A stretch of DNA of 64,000 nucleotides from Flavobacterium sp. YJ01 (GTDB taxonomy: Bacteria; Bacteroidota; Bacteroidia; Flavobacteriales; Flavobacteriaceae), in contig NZ_CP119757.1 in NCBI RefSeq assembly GCF_029320955.1, positions 4,030,001 through 4,094,000 of the forward strand, read 5' to 3'. Under the pieces are notes generated by a model, which saw only the letters and a list, made by a program, of their open reading frames with translations, was not told where the DNA came from and searched no databases. How positions within the stretch are numbered: the first letter of the stretch is position 1; every line of letters starts with the position of its first letter. A program made the position numbers and the translations under genes. Positions 17,654 through 27,000 of the stretch are shown piece after piece.

Positions 17654-20002
17654 TTATCTTTTTAATGAGAAATGACCTTTAACAATTTTCCCATTTACAA
17701 ATAAAAGCGTAAACCAATAATCGTCTGAAGGTAATTCTTGTCCGTTGAATACTCCATTCCAGCCAGAACTATTTTGATTCATTTGTTTTAATAATTTCCC
17801 ATATCGATCAAAGATAGAAATGCTGTAATCTGGCATTTGACCTATATTTTCAATTGCCCAAAGGTCGTTGTAACCATCTCCATTCGGAGTGAAGAATCGT
17901 GGATAATCTAAAACATAAAGCAAAAATGAATTTGAAATGCCACATCCATGTTGATCTCGTGCCGTTGCGTTATAAATTCCTGGTTTTACTTGCGTAAATG
18001 TAGGATCGTCTTGGAAAGTATATCCGTCTAGCGAAAACTCATAATTACCAACTCCTGTATATAAAACTTCAACTGAATTGTCTATTCCAGAAAAATCCTT
18101 TATATCTGCTCCTGTAATAAATGCTGGTTCAGATAAAATTACTTTAAATGTTTTTGTTTTTTGGCAATCATTTGCGTCAGTTACCACAATCTTATGATCT
18201 CCAGCTGTATTGATTATTGTTGAGTTAACATTATCTCCATTCGACCATTGATAACTTTTAAAACCTGTTGCAACCGATAAAGTCATTTGCTCTCCTTTGC
18301 ATAAATATAAAGTTTCATCTTCAAAATTTGGAGGATCAAAAGTATGTACAACTAATTCTACAGGAGCAATATCATAACAATCTGGTCCGTTTATGGCTCG
18401 AACGTAAATTGTTTGATTATTTGGAATCGTATTTTTGAAAACATTCGGCAACGGATTTGTTTCGGCTAAAGCATCATCTGCTGTTAAAAAGTAATTGACA
18501 ACCAATCCAGAAGGAAGTGTTGCCATAATCTGCGGTGTTATTTGTTCTGCTAAATTAAATTGATACAAACCGTCTTGCTCCTGATCTTCGTCACATGTTG
18601 TAAATGGCGGCTGATCTGGAATTATGTAAGGAGAAACATTTAGTAAAATTTGCGGAGTTGCAAAACAGCCATAAGTGTTTTCGATTCTAGCATATACACT
18701 TTGATTCGGAAATTTATTGAAATATTTTTTTGGATTAAGAATTGGATTTACTTTGTTTCTTGCATTTGCTAAAGTTTCATAATAACCCTGATTGGTAATT
18801 TGCGAAACGTTGTTTTTTACAATATTGGCAACTTTAGTTAAATCAAAAAATGTGATTCCATCAGTATCATCATCACATTGTAATATAGTAGTATTTGTAG
18901 ATTTGATTTCTTGCGTAAATTCTACCGAAATTTCTCCTGTTGCTATACAGGAAGCACTGTTTAAACTTGCTTCAACTTTGTATGTTCCTGGCGTTATTAC
19001 CGCATATGTTGGTGTCGTTGCTCCAGATAATAAAACATAATTGTTAGAGGCATCTTTTATATACCATTTAAAAGTATAATCGGCACCATTTAATTTTGTG
19101 TCTAAAACAAAATTTTCTCCAAAACAAACCGGATTGTCATTAGCAAATGTTCTGTCTTTTCCAAAATTGATTTTACTTAAAAAACTGCCTCCTTCTATAA
19201 AAACTGCTGAATGGAAATTTCTAGTTAAATCGTCAGCGACAACCAATTTTAAATGATATTTTTTGTTTGGGACAACATCTGTAGAAGCATTCATAACTAC
19301 AGTTTGTCCTGCGTAGTTAATTGGACTTGATGGTGAATTATAACCTTTAAAATAATTTTCGTTAACCGCTTCACATCCTGGTTTTGGAGTTCCTTCAACA
19401 ATAGTACTATTAATTTTAGGATGGACGGTTGTTGCAGAAACCGCAATTGTTGAGTTGGGTAAAACAGCTAAATTTTTATAAGGTTCTGTTGTTCCTACTT
19501 CTTTAATCAGGAAAGCAAATCCATCTGAATAAGAACATGGGTAAAAAGATTGATACTCATTCGAAGCAAAAAAATAATTAAAGCTTATTGAATTGGTTGA
19601 AGACGTAAAATCAAATTCTAAAACAGTTGCTTGTGTACTTGTAGTAGTTCCTAAAGCAGTGTTTAAATCTTGATCCCCATTCCAAGACATGATTCTTTCT
19701 CCTATCGAAGTTGCTTGATTATATGGACCTTCGGCATTTTTACTAGCAGAAGTGGTTAAAACAAGTCCGTTAGAAAATGGAAAATTGCTTCCTGCCGTAA
19801 AAGATGCATAACTTTGTTTTCCTGGTATTGGATTCCCAGAAGCATTTATATTCTCTATACTTAGGCAAGAGCTGTTGATTAAAATATTTTTTACTAAAAC
19901 TTCCGGCGTTACAGTTGGATCAACAGAAATATTTTGGGCATTGGTTTTAGTCCCGATACAAAACAAAAGGCAGATAAGGAGTATTACTTTTACATAATTC
20001 AT
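17654..20002 (-). CDS. Type IX secreted protein with choice-of-anchor-L-like domain and type-B sorting domain
   Basis: The 782-residue protein has a signal peptide (to about residue 22, TNAQ). The N-terminal 280 residues match the choice-of-anchor-L pattern (GLVLTTS near 80, FNYFFASNEYQSFYP near 143, FAFLIKEVG). Several PKD/Ig-like repeats follow (about 290-620: DNPVCFGENF, LYLCKGEQMTLSVATG). A gliding-motility-type C-terminal domain starts near FFTPNGDGYNDLWAI and ends VKGHFSLKR, which is the type-B signal for the type IX secretion system. It is therefore probably exported to the cell surface as an adhesin-like protein. It is 13 bases downstream of an ABC permease on the same strand, so probably cotranscribed with the exporter. 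Confidence 0.88.
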   Translation of the reverse strand: MNYVKVILLICLLFCIGTKTNAQNISVDPTVTPEVLVKNILINSSCLSIENINASGNPIPGKQSYASFTAGSNFPFSNGLVLTTSASKNAEGPYNQATSIGERIMSWNGDQDLNTALGTTTSTQATVLEFDFTSSTNSISFNYFFASNEYQSFYPCSYSDGFAFLIKEVGTTEPYKNLAVLPNSTIAVSATTVHPKINSTIVEGTPKPGCEAVNENYFKGYNSPSSPINYAGQTVVMNASTDVVPNKKYHLKLVVADDLTRNFHSAVFIEGGSFLSKINFGKDRTFANDNPVCFGENFVLDTKLNGADYTFKWYIKDASNNYVLLSGATTPTYAVITPGTYKVEASLNSASCIATGEISVEFTQEIKSTNTTILQCDDDTDGITFFDLTKVANIVKNNVSQITNQGYYETLANARNKVNPILNPKKYFNKFPNQSVYARIENTYGCFATPQILLNVSPYIIPDQPPFTTCDEDQEQDGLYQFNLAEQITPQIMATLPSGLVVNYFLTADDALAETNPLPNVFKNTIPNNQTIYVRAINGPDCYDIAPVELVVHTFDPPNFEDETLYLCKGEQMTLSVATGFKSYQWSNGDNVNSTIINTAGDHKIVVTDANDCQKTKTFKVILSEPAFITGADIKDFSGIDNSVEVLYTGVGNYEFSLDGYTFQDDPTFTQVKPGIYNATARDQHGCGISNSFLLYVLDYPRFFTPNGDGYNDLWAIENIGQMPDYSISIFDRYGKLLKQMNQNSSGWNGVFNGQELPSDDYWFTLLFVNGKIVKGHFSLKR

Positions 20003-20015
20003 AGTAACAAATATA

Positions 20016-20852
20016 CTATAAATCTCTATTTTTTAATAATTTGTATGAAGAAGATATAAATATCAGAGTCCATGTTAAGACAATCAAAATAGTAAAATAA
20101 CTTACACTATAATCTTTTGTGCTTTCAATGCCAATTTTGCTTCCCATATTTTGAATTAATGATAATCTTGTAAAAGGCTCAATTAATAAATTAGAGATTG
20201 ATTCTAATGGAAGAAATTGAGTAAACAATAAATCTTTATCGCTATCAGGAAAAACTTGAGAAGCTAAAAACCATTTTATAAAAATTTCTAAACAAAACCA
20301 AATTAAAAGAAATCCCAGAGCAAAAGCAGATCGTTTGACTAAAATTCCGATGAACAAACAAAATGAAAAGAACCCTAAAAGATTTACAAAAAAAGCAAGA
20401 AGATAGCCTAAGTCACTAAAAATAATGCCAAATTCGGTATACGAAGAATAACACAGACCTAGAATTAAAGTTATAATAAAAACAAAAATTGTTGAGCAGG
20501 CAGCAAATATCAAAACTGTTAAGAATTTAGAAATGACAAATTCTTTTTTGCTTAAACCGTCAATGAGGTTTTGTTTTAAAGTTCCATAAGTGTATTCATT
20601 TGCCATCATAGAAACAATTACAATAGCTAGAAAAAGTTTAAAAAATACAGCAACGTAGGTGTTAAAGTGCCAAATAAAAGGAAAATTAAAAATTCCCATT
20701 TCTGAAGGCTGAAATGTGAAATTTCCGATTTCAAATTTTACAGCAGCCACCAATGCAATAAAGCAAAGTAGTATAAAATAAGTTAAAGTTAAAATGCGAC
20801 TGGCTTTGTTCATCCAGATTTTTTGCAATTCTATAGAGAGAAGTCTTTTCAT
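20016..20852 (-). CDS. ABC-2 type transporter permease
   Basis: The 278-residue integral membrane protein has about six hydrophobic segments (near 20-40, 65-85, 110-135, 145-170, 175-195 and 250-268). The short NEYTYGTLKQNLIDGLSKKEF motif around residues 86-105 is typical of ABC-2 permeases. It starts three bases after the ATPase gene ends, a pairing seen in bipartite exporters for lipids, antibiotics or polysaccharides. The substrate is not readable. Downstream (13 bases) is the type-IX cargo gene. Confidence 0.88.
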   Translation of the reverse strand: MKRLLSIELQKIWMNKASRILTLTYFILLCFIALVAAVKFEIGNFTFQPSEMGIFNFPFIWHFNTYVAVFFKLFLAIVIVSMMANEYTYGTLKQNLIDGLSKKEFVISKFLTVLIFAACSTIFVFIITLILGLCYSSYTEFGIIFSDLGYLLAFFVNLLGFFSFCLFIGILVKRSAFALGFLLIWFCLEIFIKWFLASQVFPDSDKDLLFTQFLPLESISNLLIEPFTRLSLIQNMGSKIGIESTKDYSVSYFTILIVLTWTLIFISSSYKLLKNRDL

Positions 20853-20855
20853 GGT

Positions 20856-21767
20856 TTAGTTTTTTTGAGCAATGGCATTTTGGGTTAATTCTAAAAATTG
20901 GGCTTCTAAACTGTTTTTGCGTTTCACTAAATGACTTAAAACAATATTTTTAGAAAATAAAAACTGATTTAAATCAGAAGCAGATAATTCAGAATTAAGA
21001 TAAACTAAAACTTTTCCGTCTTCTTCAGTAATTCGATCAATAGCTGGATGTTCTTGCAGAACTGTTTTTAAAAGCAAATTGTCGCTAGATTGCACCTCAA
21101 AGAAACCTTCGTTTGAAGCCATTCCATCAACAGAACCAGAATATAGAATTTCTCCCTTTCGTAAAACAATTACTTGAGAGCAAACTTTTTCCACTTCATC
21201 TAGTAAATGTGAAGCCAATAAAATAGTGGTTCCTTGCGAAGCAATTTGTCTAATAATATCTCGAATCTGATGAATTCCCTGCGGATCTAAACCGTTAGTT
21301 GGTTCATCTAAAATCAAAATTTCTGGATCGTTTAAAAGGGCAGAAGCAATTGCCAGACGTTGTTTCATACCTAAAGAAAAAGTGCTGAATTTGCTGTCTT
21401 TTCTATCATCTAGACCAACTAATTCCAGTTTTTCATTTACTTTAGAATAATTGATGTTTTTGATTTTGCAAACCAATTTCAGATTTTGTTCAGCCGTCAT
21501 ATAAGGATAGAAGTTTGGTCTTTCTATAATAGCGCCAACTTTTTTTAAGGCTTCGTGCGTTTCAACTTGTCCGTCAAACCATTTGTAATTACCAGATGAT
21601 TTGTTTACTACATTCAAAACAATGCCTAATGTAGTCGATTTTCCGCTGCCGTTAGGGCCAAGAATGCCATAAACAAGACCTTTCTTTATGGTAAAAGATA
21701 CATTTTTTAAAGCCTGAATTCGGCCGTATCTCTTATTTAGATTTTCAATGGTTAATATGGTTTCCAA
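20856..21767 (-). CDS. ABC transporter ATP-binding protein
   Basis: The 303-residue ATPase has Walker A GPNGSGKST (about residues 38-46), signature FSLGMKQRLA (near 138), Walker B ILILDEPTNGLD, H-loop ASHLLDEVE, and a C-terminal extension of 90 residues as in the CcmA/NatA-type exporter ATPases. The open frame has no ATG at its N-terminus. METILTIENLNKRYG is read from a TTG codon (complement of 21765-21767), which the family alignment makes the likely start. It forms an operon with the permease and a type-IX secreted protein. Confidence 0.92.
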   Translation of the reverse strand: METILTIENLNKRYGRIQALKNVSFTIKKGLVYGILGPNGSGKSTTLGIVLNVVNKSSGNYKWFDGQVETHEALKKVGAIIERPNFYPYMTAEQNLKLVCKIKNINYSKVNEKLELVGLDDRKDSKFSTFSLGMKQRLAIASALLNDPEILILDEPTNGLDPQGIHQIRDIIRQIASQGTTILLASHLLDEVEKVCSQVIVLRKGEILYSGSVDGMASNEGFFEVQSSDNLLLKTVLQEHPAIDRITEEDGKVLVYLNSELSASDLNQFLFSKNIVLSHLVKRKNSLEAQFLELTQNAIAQKN

Positions 21768-21873
21768 ATTTTTCTGGTTTTAGTTTTTAGTATGACGAGT
21801 CAATTTGAATTTTGTTACTTTAAATTCTAACATTAAATCGTATTGATGTAAATTTGTATTAAAGATATTCAAA

Positions 21874-22926
21874 ATGAGCGAGCCTTTAATGGTTTTAAAA
21901 AAACCTTCTTATCCTTTAACACAGCCACTTTTAAGTTATTTAGAACGATACGAACGTATTTCTAAAGTTTCTGTGTTTTATGATGATTTGCTTCGTTTTT
22001 CGGGTTCAATTAATGTTTACGATAAAAACGATACCGATACGCTTTGGATTCGAGTTTATTACGGAGAATTTGAACGTAATGAGATTGATTTGAATTTAAA
22101 GAAAATCTATTCGCTTTTGCATTCTGATGGAAATAGTGAAATCATTCAGTATCTAAATGTCGACGCGATTGATTATTGTACTTTCGGAAATTCAAAGCCT
22201 TTTAGAATAAAAGTCAGAAATATTCTCAACGATAATTACGTTCATTTTTACATCAAAAAAGCCGACGCTTCTAGAATTTACGGATTAGAGTTGGAGGATA
22301 TTCTTTCGCCAGATAAAATCAATTTTTTGGTTTATAAAGACACTTTGATAGAAGAACATATTATCGGAATTCCAGGTGATGTTTTTATGGATACTTTGTT
22401 AGACAGTTGCTCGGAAACCGAAAAAGCACAAATCGCAAAAGAGTTTGTAAAGTTTAACGAACGCTGTATGATTCGTCTTTTAGGAGATATGCGCGCCTAT
22501 AATTACGTGATTGTCCCGATTCATGATTTTGATCAAGTAGTTTATAAAATTCGCCCAATCGATTTTGATCAGCAATGTTATGAAGGGAATTTTAAAGTAT
22601 ATCGTCCGCAATTTTTCAAAGAAAATTTTCCGATGATTCAATTGATTAAAGAAAAATTAGAAGAACGTTCGATTATTCAGTATAAAGATGAAGAAAGAGC
22701 GATTTTGGCAAAACGTATACATTCGGCAGAAACCAGAATTCATAAATTGTTGAATATAATGTGCCACGATACGATTTCAACGCAAGAACATTTATTGCAA
22801 TTAAAAATGGAATTGTACCGATATACCAACGATATGAAATTTAAAAATGCCAAATCGATGGGGCATATCATGCATGCTGCATTCGAATTTATTACACGTA
22901 ATTTTAAAAATACACATTTAGTATAA
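21874..22926 (+). CDS. Conserved-type hypothetical protein, possibly kinase-like
   Basis: The 350-residue soluble protein has no signal peptide or membrane segment. Family not recognised with certainty. The N-terminal 110 residues are mixed alpha/beta (VSVFYDDLLRFSGSINVYD). The middle has MIRLLGDMRAYNYVIVP (about 215-230) followed by YKIRPIDFDQQCYEG (about 240-255), which in order and spacing recalls the catalytic-loop and Mg-binding IDFD motifs of aminoglycoside-phosphotransferase-like kinases. The last 80 residues are helical with MCHDTISTQEHLLQL. It is monocistronic, divergent from the ABC operon. The kinase idea is inference and needs structure prediction. Confidence 0.6.
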   Translation: MSEPLMVLKKPSYPLTQPLLSYLERYERISKVSVFYDDLLRFSGSINVYDKNDTDTLWIRVYYGEFERNEIDLNLKKIYSLLHSDGNSEIIQYLNVDAIDYCTFGNSKPFRIKVRNILNDNYVHFYIKKADASRIYGLELEDILSPDKINFLVYKDTLIEEHIIGIPGDVFMDTLLDSCSETEKAQIAKEFVKFNERCMIRLLGDMRAYNYVIVPIHDFDQVVYKIRPIDFDQQCYEGNFKVYRPQFFKENFPMIQLIKEKLEERSIIQYKDEERAILAKRIHSAETRIHKLLNIMCHDTISTQEHLLQLKMELYRYTNDMKFKNAKSMGHIMHAAFEFITRNFKNTHLV

Positions 22927-22935
22927 AATTATCTC

Positions 22936-23006
22936 GCCACAGATTTTACAGATTAAAATGATTTTTCTATAATTTTTTAATCCATATAATCCGTAAAATC
23001 TGTGTC
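22936..23006. repeat. Palindromic intergenic repeat (CACAGATT family)
   Basis: CACAGATTTTACAGATT (22938-22954) faces its inverse at 22988-23004 with one mismatch. GATT recurs every 9 bases in the left arm. The right arm supplies a GTG in frame with the next gene that is unlikely to be its start. Confidence 0.9.
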
Positions 23007-23022
23007 TAAAAAAATAAATCTT

Positions 23023-23883
23023 ATGAAAAAATATTTTTTAGTTTTTGGTTCTATAATTTTATTGGCTTGTCAGCAGCAATCTAATTCTAATTTTAAAGAA
23101 CTTTATTCACTTCCGAAAAAATTAAAAGAAGTCTCAGGAATTACCTATTTTCCTGAAACAAATATTCTTTATACTTTGGAAGACAGCGGTAATAAAAATG
23201 CTATTTACGCTGTAGATTCTAAAGGGAAATTAGCTAAAACGATAACCATTTCTAACGCGACAAATATAGATTGGGAAGACATTACAAAAGACAAAGCAGG
23301 AAATATTTACATTGGTGATTTCGGAAATAATGATAATGAAAGAAGAGATTTATGCATTTATAAAGTAGCAAAAAATCAACTGAATAATGATTTGGCTAAA
23401 GCCGAATATAAAATTTCATTCTCATATCCGGAACAAAAAGAATTTCCGCCAAAGAAAAAAGAAATGTTTTATGATGTTGAAAGTTTCTTTGAACATGGAG
23501 GTTATTTCTATCTTTTTACCAAAAACAGAAGTAAAGGTTTTGACGGAACAGCATTTATCTACAAAATCAAAAATACGCCAGGAACTCAAAAAGCAGTGAA
23601 AATAGGAGAATTTAAAACCTGCAGCAATTATAATCATTGTGTTTTAACAGGTGCGACAATTAGCCCAGATGGGAAAAAAGTAGCATTATTAAGTCATGAT
23701 AAAGTGCTTTTATTCAAAGGTTTTAAAGGAGATTTATTTCATAAAGGAACCCAAACGCAAATAGAACTAAATCATTTTTCTCAAAAAGAAGCGATCGTTT
23801 TTAAAGACAACAATACCCTTTTGATCGCCGATGAAAAAGCCGATAAAATAGGAGGGAACGTCTATGAATTTAAATTGAAATAA
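23023..23883 (+). CDS. Lipoprotein with beta-propeller-like repeats (SdiA-regulated/NHL-like)
   Basis: From the ATG at 23023 this is a 286-residue lipoprotein: MKKYFLVFGSIILLACQQQ, with the lipobox Cys near residue 16. The rest has propeller-type blades with aspartate-rich turns (VSGITYFPETNILYTLEDSGN, DWEDITKDKAGNIYIGDFGNN, TGATISPDGKKVALLSHD), reminiscent of the SdiA-regulated/NHL propeller group. Function unknown; such proteins often bind ligand or metal at the cell surface. A longer frame starts at a GTG at 23002, but that lies in the preceding palindromic repeat and would spoil the lipoprotein signal. It is followed by another palindromic repeat. Confidence 0.75.
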   Translation: MKKYFLVFGSIILLACQQQSNSNFKELYSLPKKLKEVSGITYFPETNILYTLEDSGNKNAIYAVDSKGKLAKTITISNATNIDWEDITKDKAGNIYIGDFGNNDNERRDLCIYKVAKNQLNNDLAKAEYKISFSYPEQKEFPPKKKEMFYDVESFFEHGGYFYLFTKNRSKGFDGTAFIYKIKNTPGTQKAVKIGEFKTCSNYNHCVLTGATISPDGKKVALLSHDKVLLFKGFKGDLFHKGTQTQIELNHFSQKEAIVFKDNNTLLIADEKADKIGGNVYEFKLK

Positions 23884-23890
23884 AAAGTTT

Positions 23891-23962
23891 GCCACGAATT
23901 ACACAAATTTTCACTAATTTTTATTTTAAATATAATTCGTGGAAATTTGTGTAATTCGTGGC
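23891..23962. repeat. Palindromic intergenic repeat (CACGAATT family)
   Basis: Perfect 20-base inverted arms (GCCACGAATTACACAAATTT at 23891-23910, inverse at 23943-23962), extending to 29 bases with a few mismatches. CAC recurs every 9-10 bases along the arm. It may also end transcription of the converging genes. Confidence 0.95.
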
Positions 23963-23970
23963 AAAAAAAA

Positions 23971-24010
23971 CTTTGAACCTTTGTCACTTTGTTCCTCTGA
24001 ACCTAACCGC
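23971..24010. repeat. 8-base-period repeat tract
   Basis: Five consecutive 8-base units of the type CTTTGAAC, ending at the stop codon (24010-24012) of the phosphoesterase gene. It belongs to the same period-8 family as the tracts at 34273, 34720, 42177, 42399 and 50891. Confidence 0.85.
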
Positions 24011-27000
24011 TAAAAGCTGTAAGCCGCTCCAAAAATCACCCTTCCAATTTCGTCAGGCGATTTAAAATATGAAATTCTAGCTGTAAGTACGTTAATGGCA
24101 TTTAACCAAAGTCCGCCACCGTAATCATGGTGCCATTTTTTAGAATCTTCGCCATCAAGCCAAACTCTTCCGTAGTCGAAACCACCTAAAATTCCGTATG
24201 TAAAAGGAGCAATCGTTTTACGAATCTTTCCAATGCTTAAGCGTAAATCAGAACTTTGAGAAAAATACGAATTTCCTAAGAAACGCTCATTTCTAAAACC
24301 TCTTAAATCAGTATCGCCGCCTAAAGCCGCACCTTGATAAAATTCATAATTATTATTGAAAATAGCTTTTCCTTTAAGATAACTTGCCAAAACCAGTTTT
24401 CCGTTTTTATCAATTTTATGCGTAAATCCTAAAGCACTTTCTAGAGTAGGAAAGTTTTTGCTGGTTTCATCAAGGTTAGCAGTCCAAGTTCCAGCAATCA
24501 TAAAAAACATTCCTAAAGTTGGTTTCGCTGCAAAATCAGAATTTTTGAACAGATATTTCACTTTCAAACTTCCGTAATTCTGAGTATTAAAGACATCTGG
24601 ATTTACAATTCCTGGAATATTGATATATCTATTTTCAGTTTCTTCAACCGTCATTCTCTGGAAAATTGGCTGAATGCTAAATTCGCTTCCATATCTTCCA
24701 ACATGTCGAATGGCGCCCGAAGCATTAAATTTTCTAATACGAACTCGGTTATAATCCAAACTCAAATCATCATCATATTGCGCTTCATTTCCGTAACCAA
24801 AATAGTTCATTGCAAAATTTGGCGTAGTATAAAGTGATTCAACATCAATAACCCATTTTCCTAATAATCCAGGGAAATGCGCCGCATAATTAAACTCTAA
24901 ACCTCCAGTTGCGAAGTAATAAAAAGCATTTAAAACATGTCTCTGCGTGTACGGATTCTGTTTAAAATTATTAACTGTATAATTCAAATTAATACCAACT
25001 TTTACACCATCATCAGGATTAAAACCAATATTTGGAAGACCAGAAACTACGTTATATTTTGGTTTTTCATAATTGTACAAGTTAACATCATAATCGTCGG
25101 TTAATTGAGTTTGTGTTTTAGAATCTAAATTATAAGTGTTTTGCTTTGATTTAAAATCATATACAATAACTTTTCTTCCGTTTTCAATGTTGTAAGTGTC
25201 ATTGTTCTGACCACCAATTAATCGTATTTTGATATTTGACTTGTAATTTCCTTTAACTTCAAAAATATCATCATCATCTAAACCATAAATCCATAAATTT
25301 TTGGTTTTAGCATCGGTAACCGTTTTAGTATATTGCAATTCGTCGCCTTCTTTTTTAGATCTGAAAACCTGAATTTCAATGCTTTTTTTAGCGTTATGGT
25401 TCAAAACAAACTTGTCTTTTTTATCTGTTCCCGCAATCATAACCGTTCTGCTCAAAACATCAGCATAAATAGCTGCATATTTTTGAAGTTCTTTTTTTCT
25501 GTTTTTTAGTTTTCGAATGATTTCGTCAACCGTTTCATCCTGAACTTCTTTAGGCATGTTTTTAAATGACTTTTCTATATCAGCATCCGATAAATTGTCC
25601 TGAATATATTTTGCCTGTTCAATCCAATCTTTTTGGTCAGCCGTTTTTAAGAAAGCCAAATCCTGCGGATAAGGTTCTCTACTCAGCCATTTTACATTGC
25701 CAATATTATCTTTAAAAGTACGCATGTGGCGCAATGCAGGAATATTCATTAAGATAGAAAGCAAAGCTCCATCATATTTTACAAATGCTTGATCTCTGTC
25801 GCGCGGAATAGGTTTGTAAATTACTTTTCCGTCTTTTTTAAATTCGGCCCAGCGCCATTGATCGCTATGTCTGTCCCAATCTCCAATTAAGATGTCAAAC
25901 AAACGAGCTTTTATGTACTCTTTCTCGTCAACCGAATATTTTTCATCTTTATGAAGATTTAGCATCAAATCATCAGTTCCAATTATATTACTTGGATTTC
26001 CAAAGTTTTTTCCATCCAAATGATTATCCGCTGGCCTTTCTTCAATCATATATAATTGATCTCCAAAACCAGCATTGAATTCGCCCAAACCATTTTGTCT
26101 CGGAATATAATAAAGTATCGGATTTGTATGAAGAAGCCCAATTTTATTAGACATTCCATCAATTGCGTAAGGCGCATACGGGTGAGAAGTGGTGTAAAAA
26201 TCGAATAAGAAACTTTCTGCATAAGTATCTTCAAAATCATTTACCACATATTGATCTTTAAAAGCAACAGACTGTAAAAATACTGTGGCACTTTTTTTCA
26301 TGCCGCGCATTACAAATTCGCGACCTTTTGGATCAGACATTCTTAATGAAACTGATTGATGTCCGCCGCCTTCGCGAATTGGTTTCAAACCGCCTTTTAA
26401 AGTATCAACAGTTGCAACTGTGGCTTCAATTGGCATGCTGTAATATTTTCTATAATGTTTTCCGAACAAAAAGCTATGAAACCAACTTTTATCGGTCATT
26501 TTTGAAGAATAAATCGAGGTTGTAATTTTTGATGGAAATTTATTTGGAATATCCGAAGCCCAGTTAATTTCTTTGGCTTTTATAATTTCGCGTTCAAAAA
26601 GCAGTTTTTCTTTATTGTTTTCATTTCCATAATACGAAACTTTAGCATCGCCGCTTTTAAAAAGAGTTAAAGTTGCGTAACCATTTCCGCCATATGAAAA
26701 ATCATTTTCATTTATTGCTCTTGCTGCTTCAGATTTAGATCCGGCACCGCTAATAATCTGCTGAATATTTTCTTTACTGATATATTGAAGATTATGATCG
26801 TGCCCAGAAACCACAATTACATTTTTCTGCTTTTGCAAAAGAGTTTTAATTCGCTTAGCATAAATTGTATATTGTTTATTTTGAATATCTTGAGGACTTA
26901 CGCCAGAAGTTTTTCTCAACAAATTGATAAACGAACCAATAATTGGCAAAGGAATTTTTTGCTCTAACGGAAATAATTGTTTTTCTAATGAAAACTGTCC

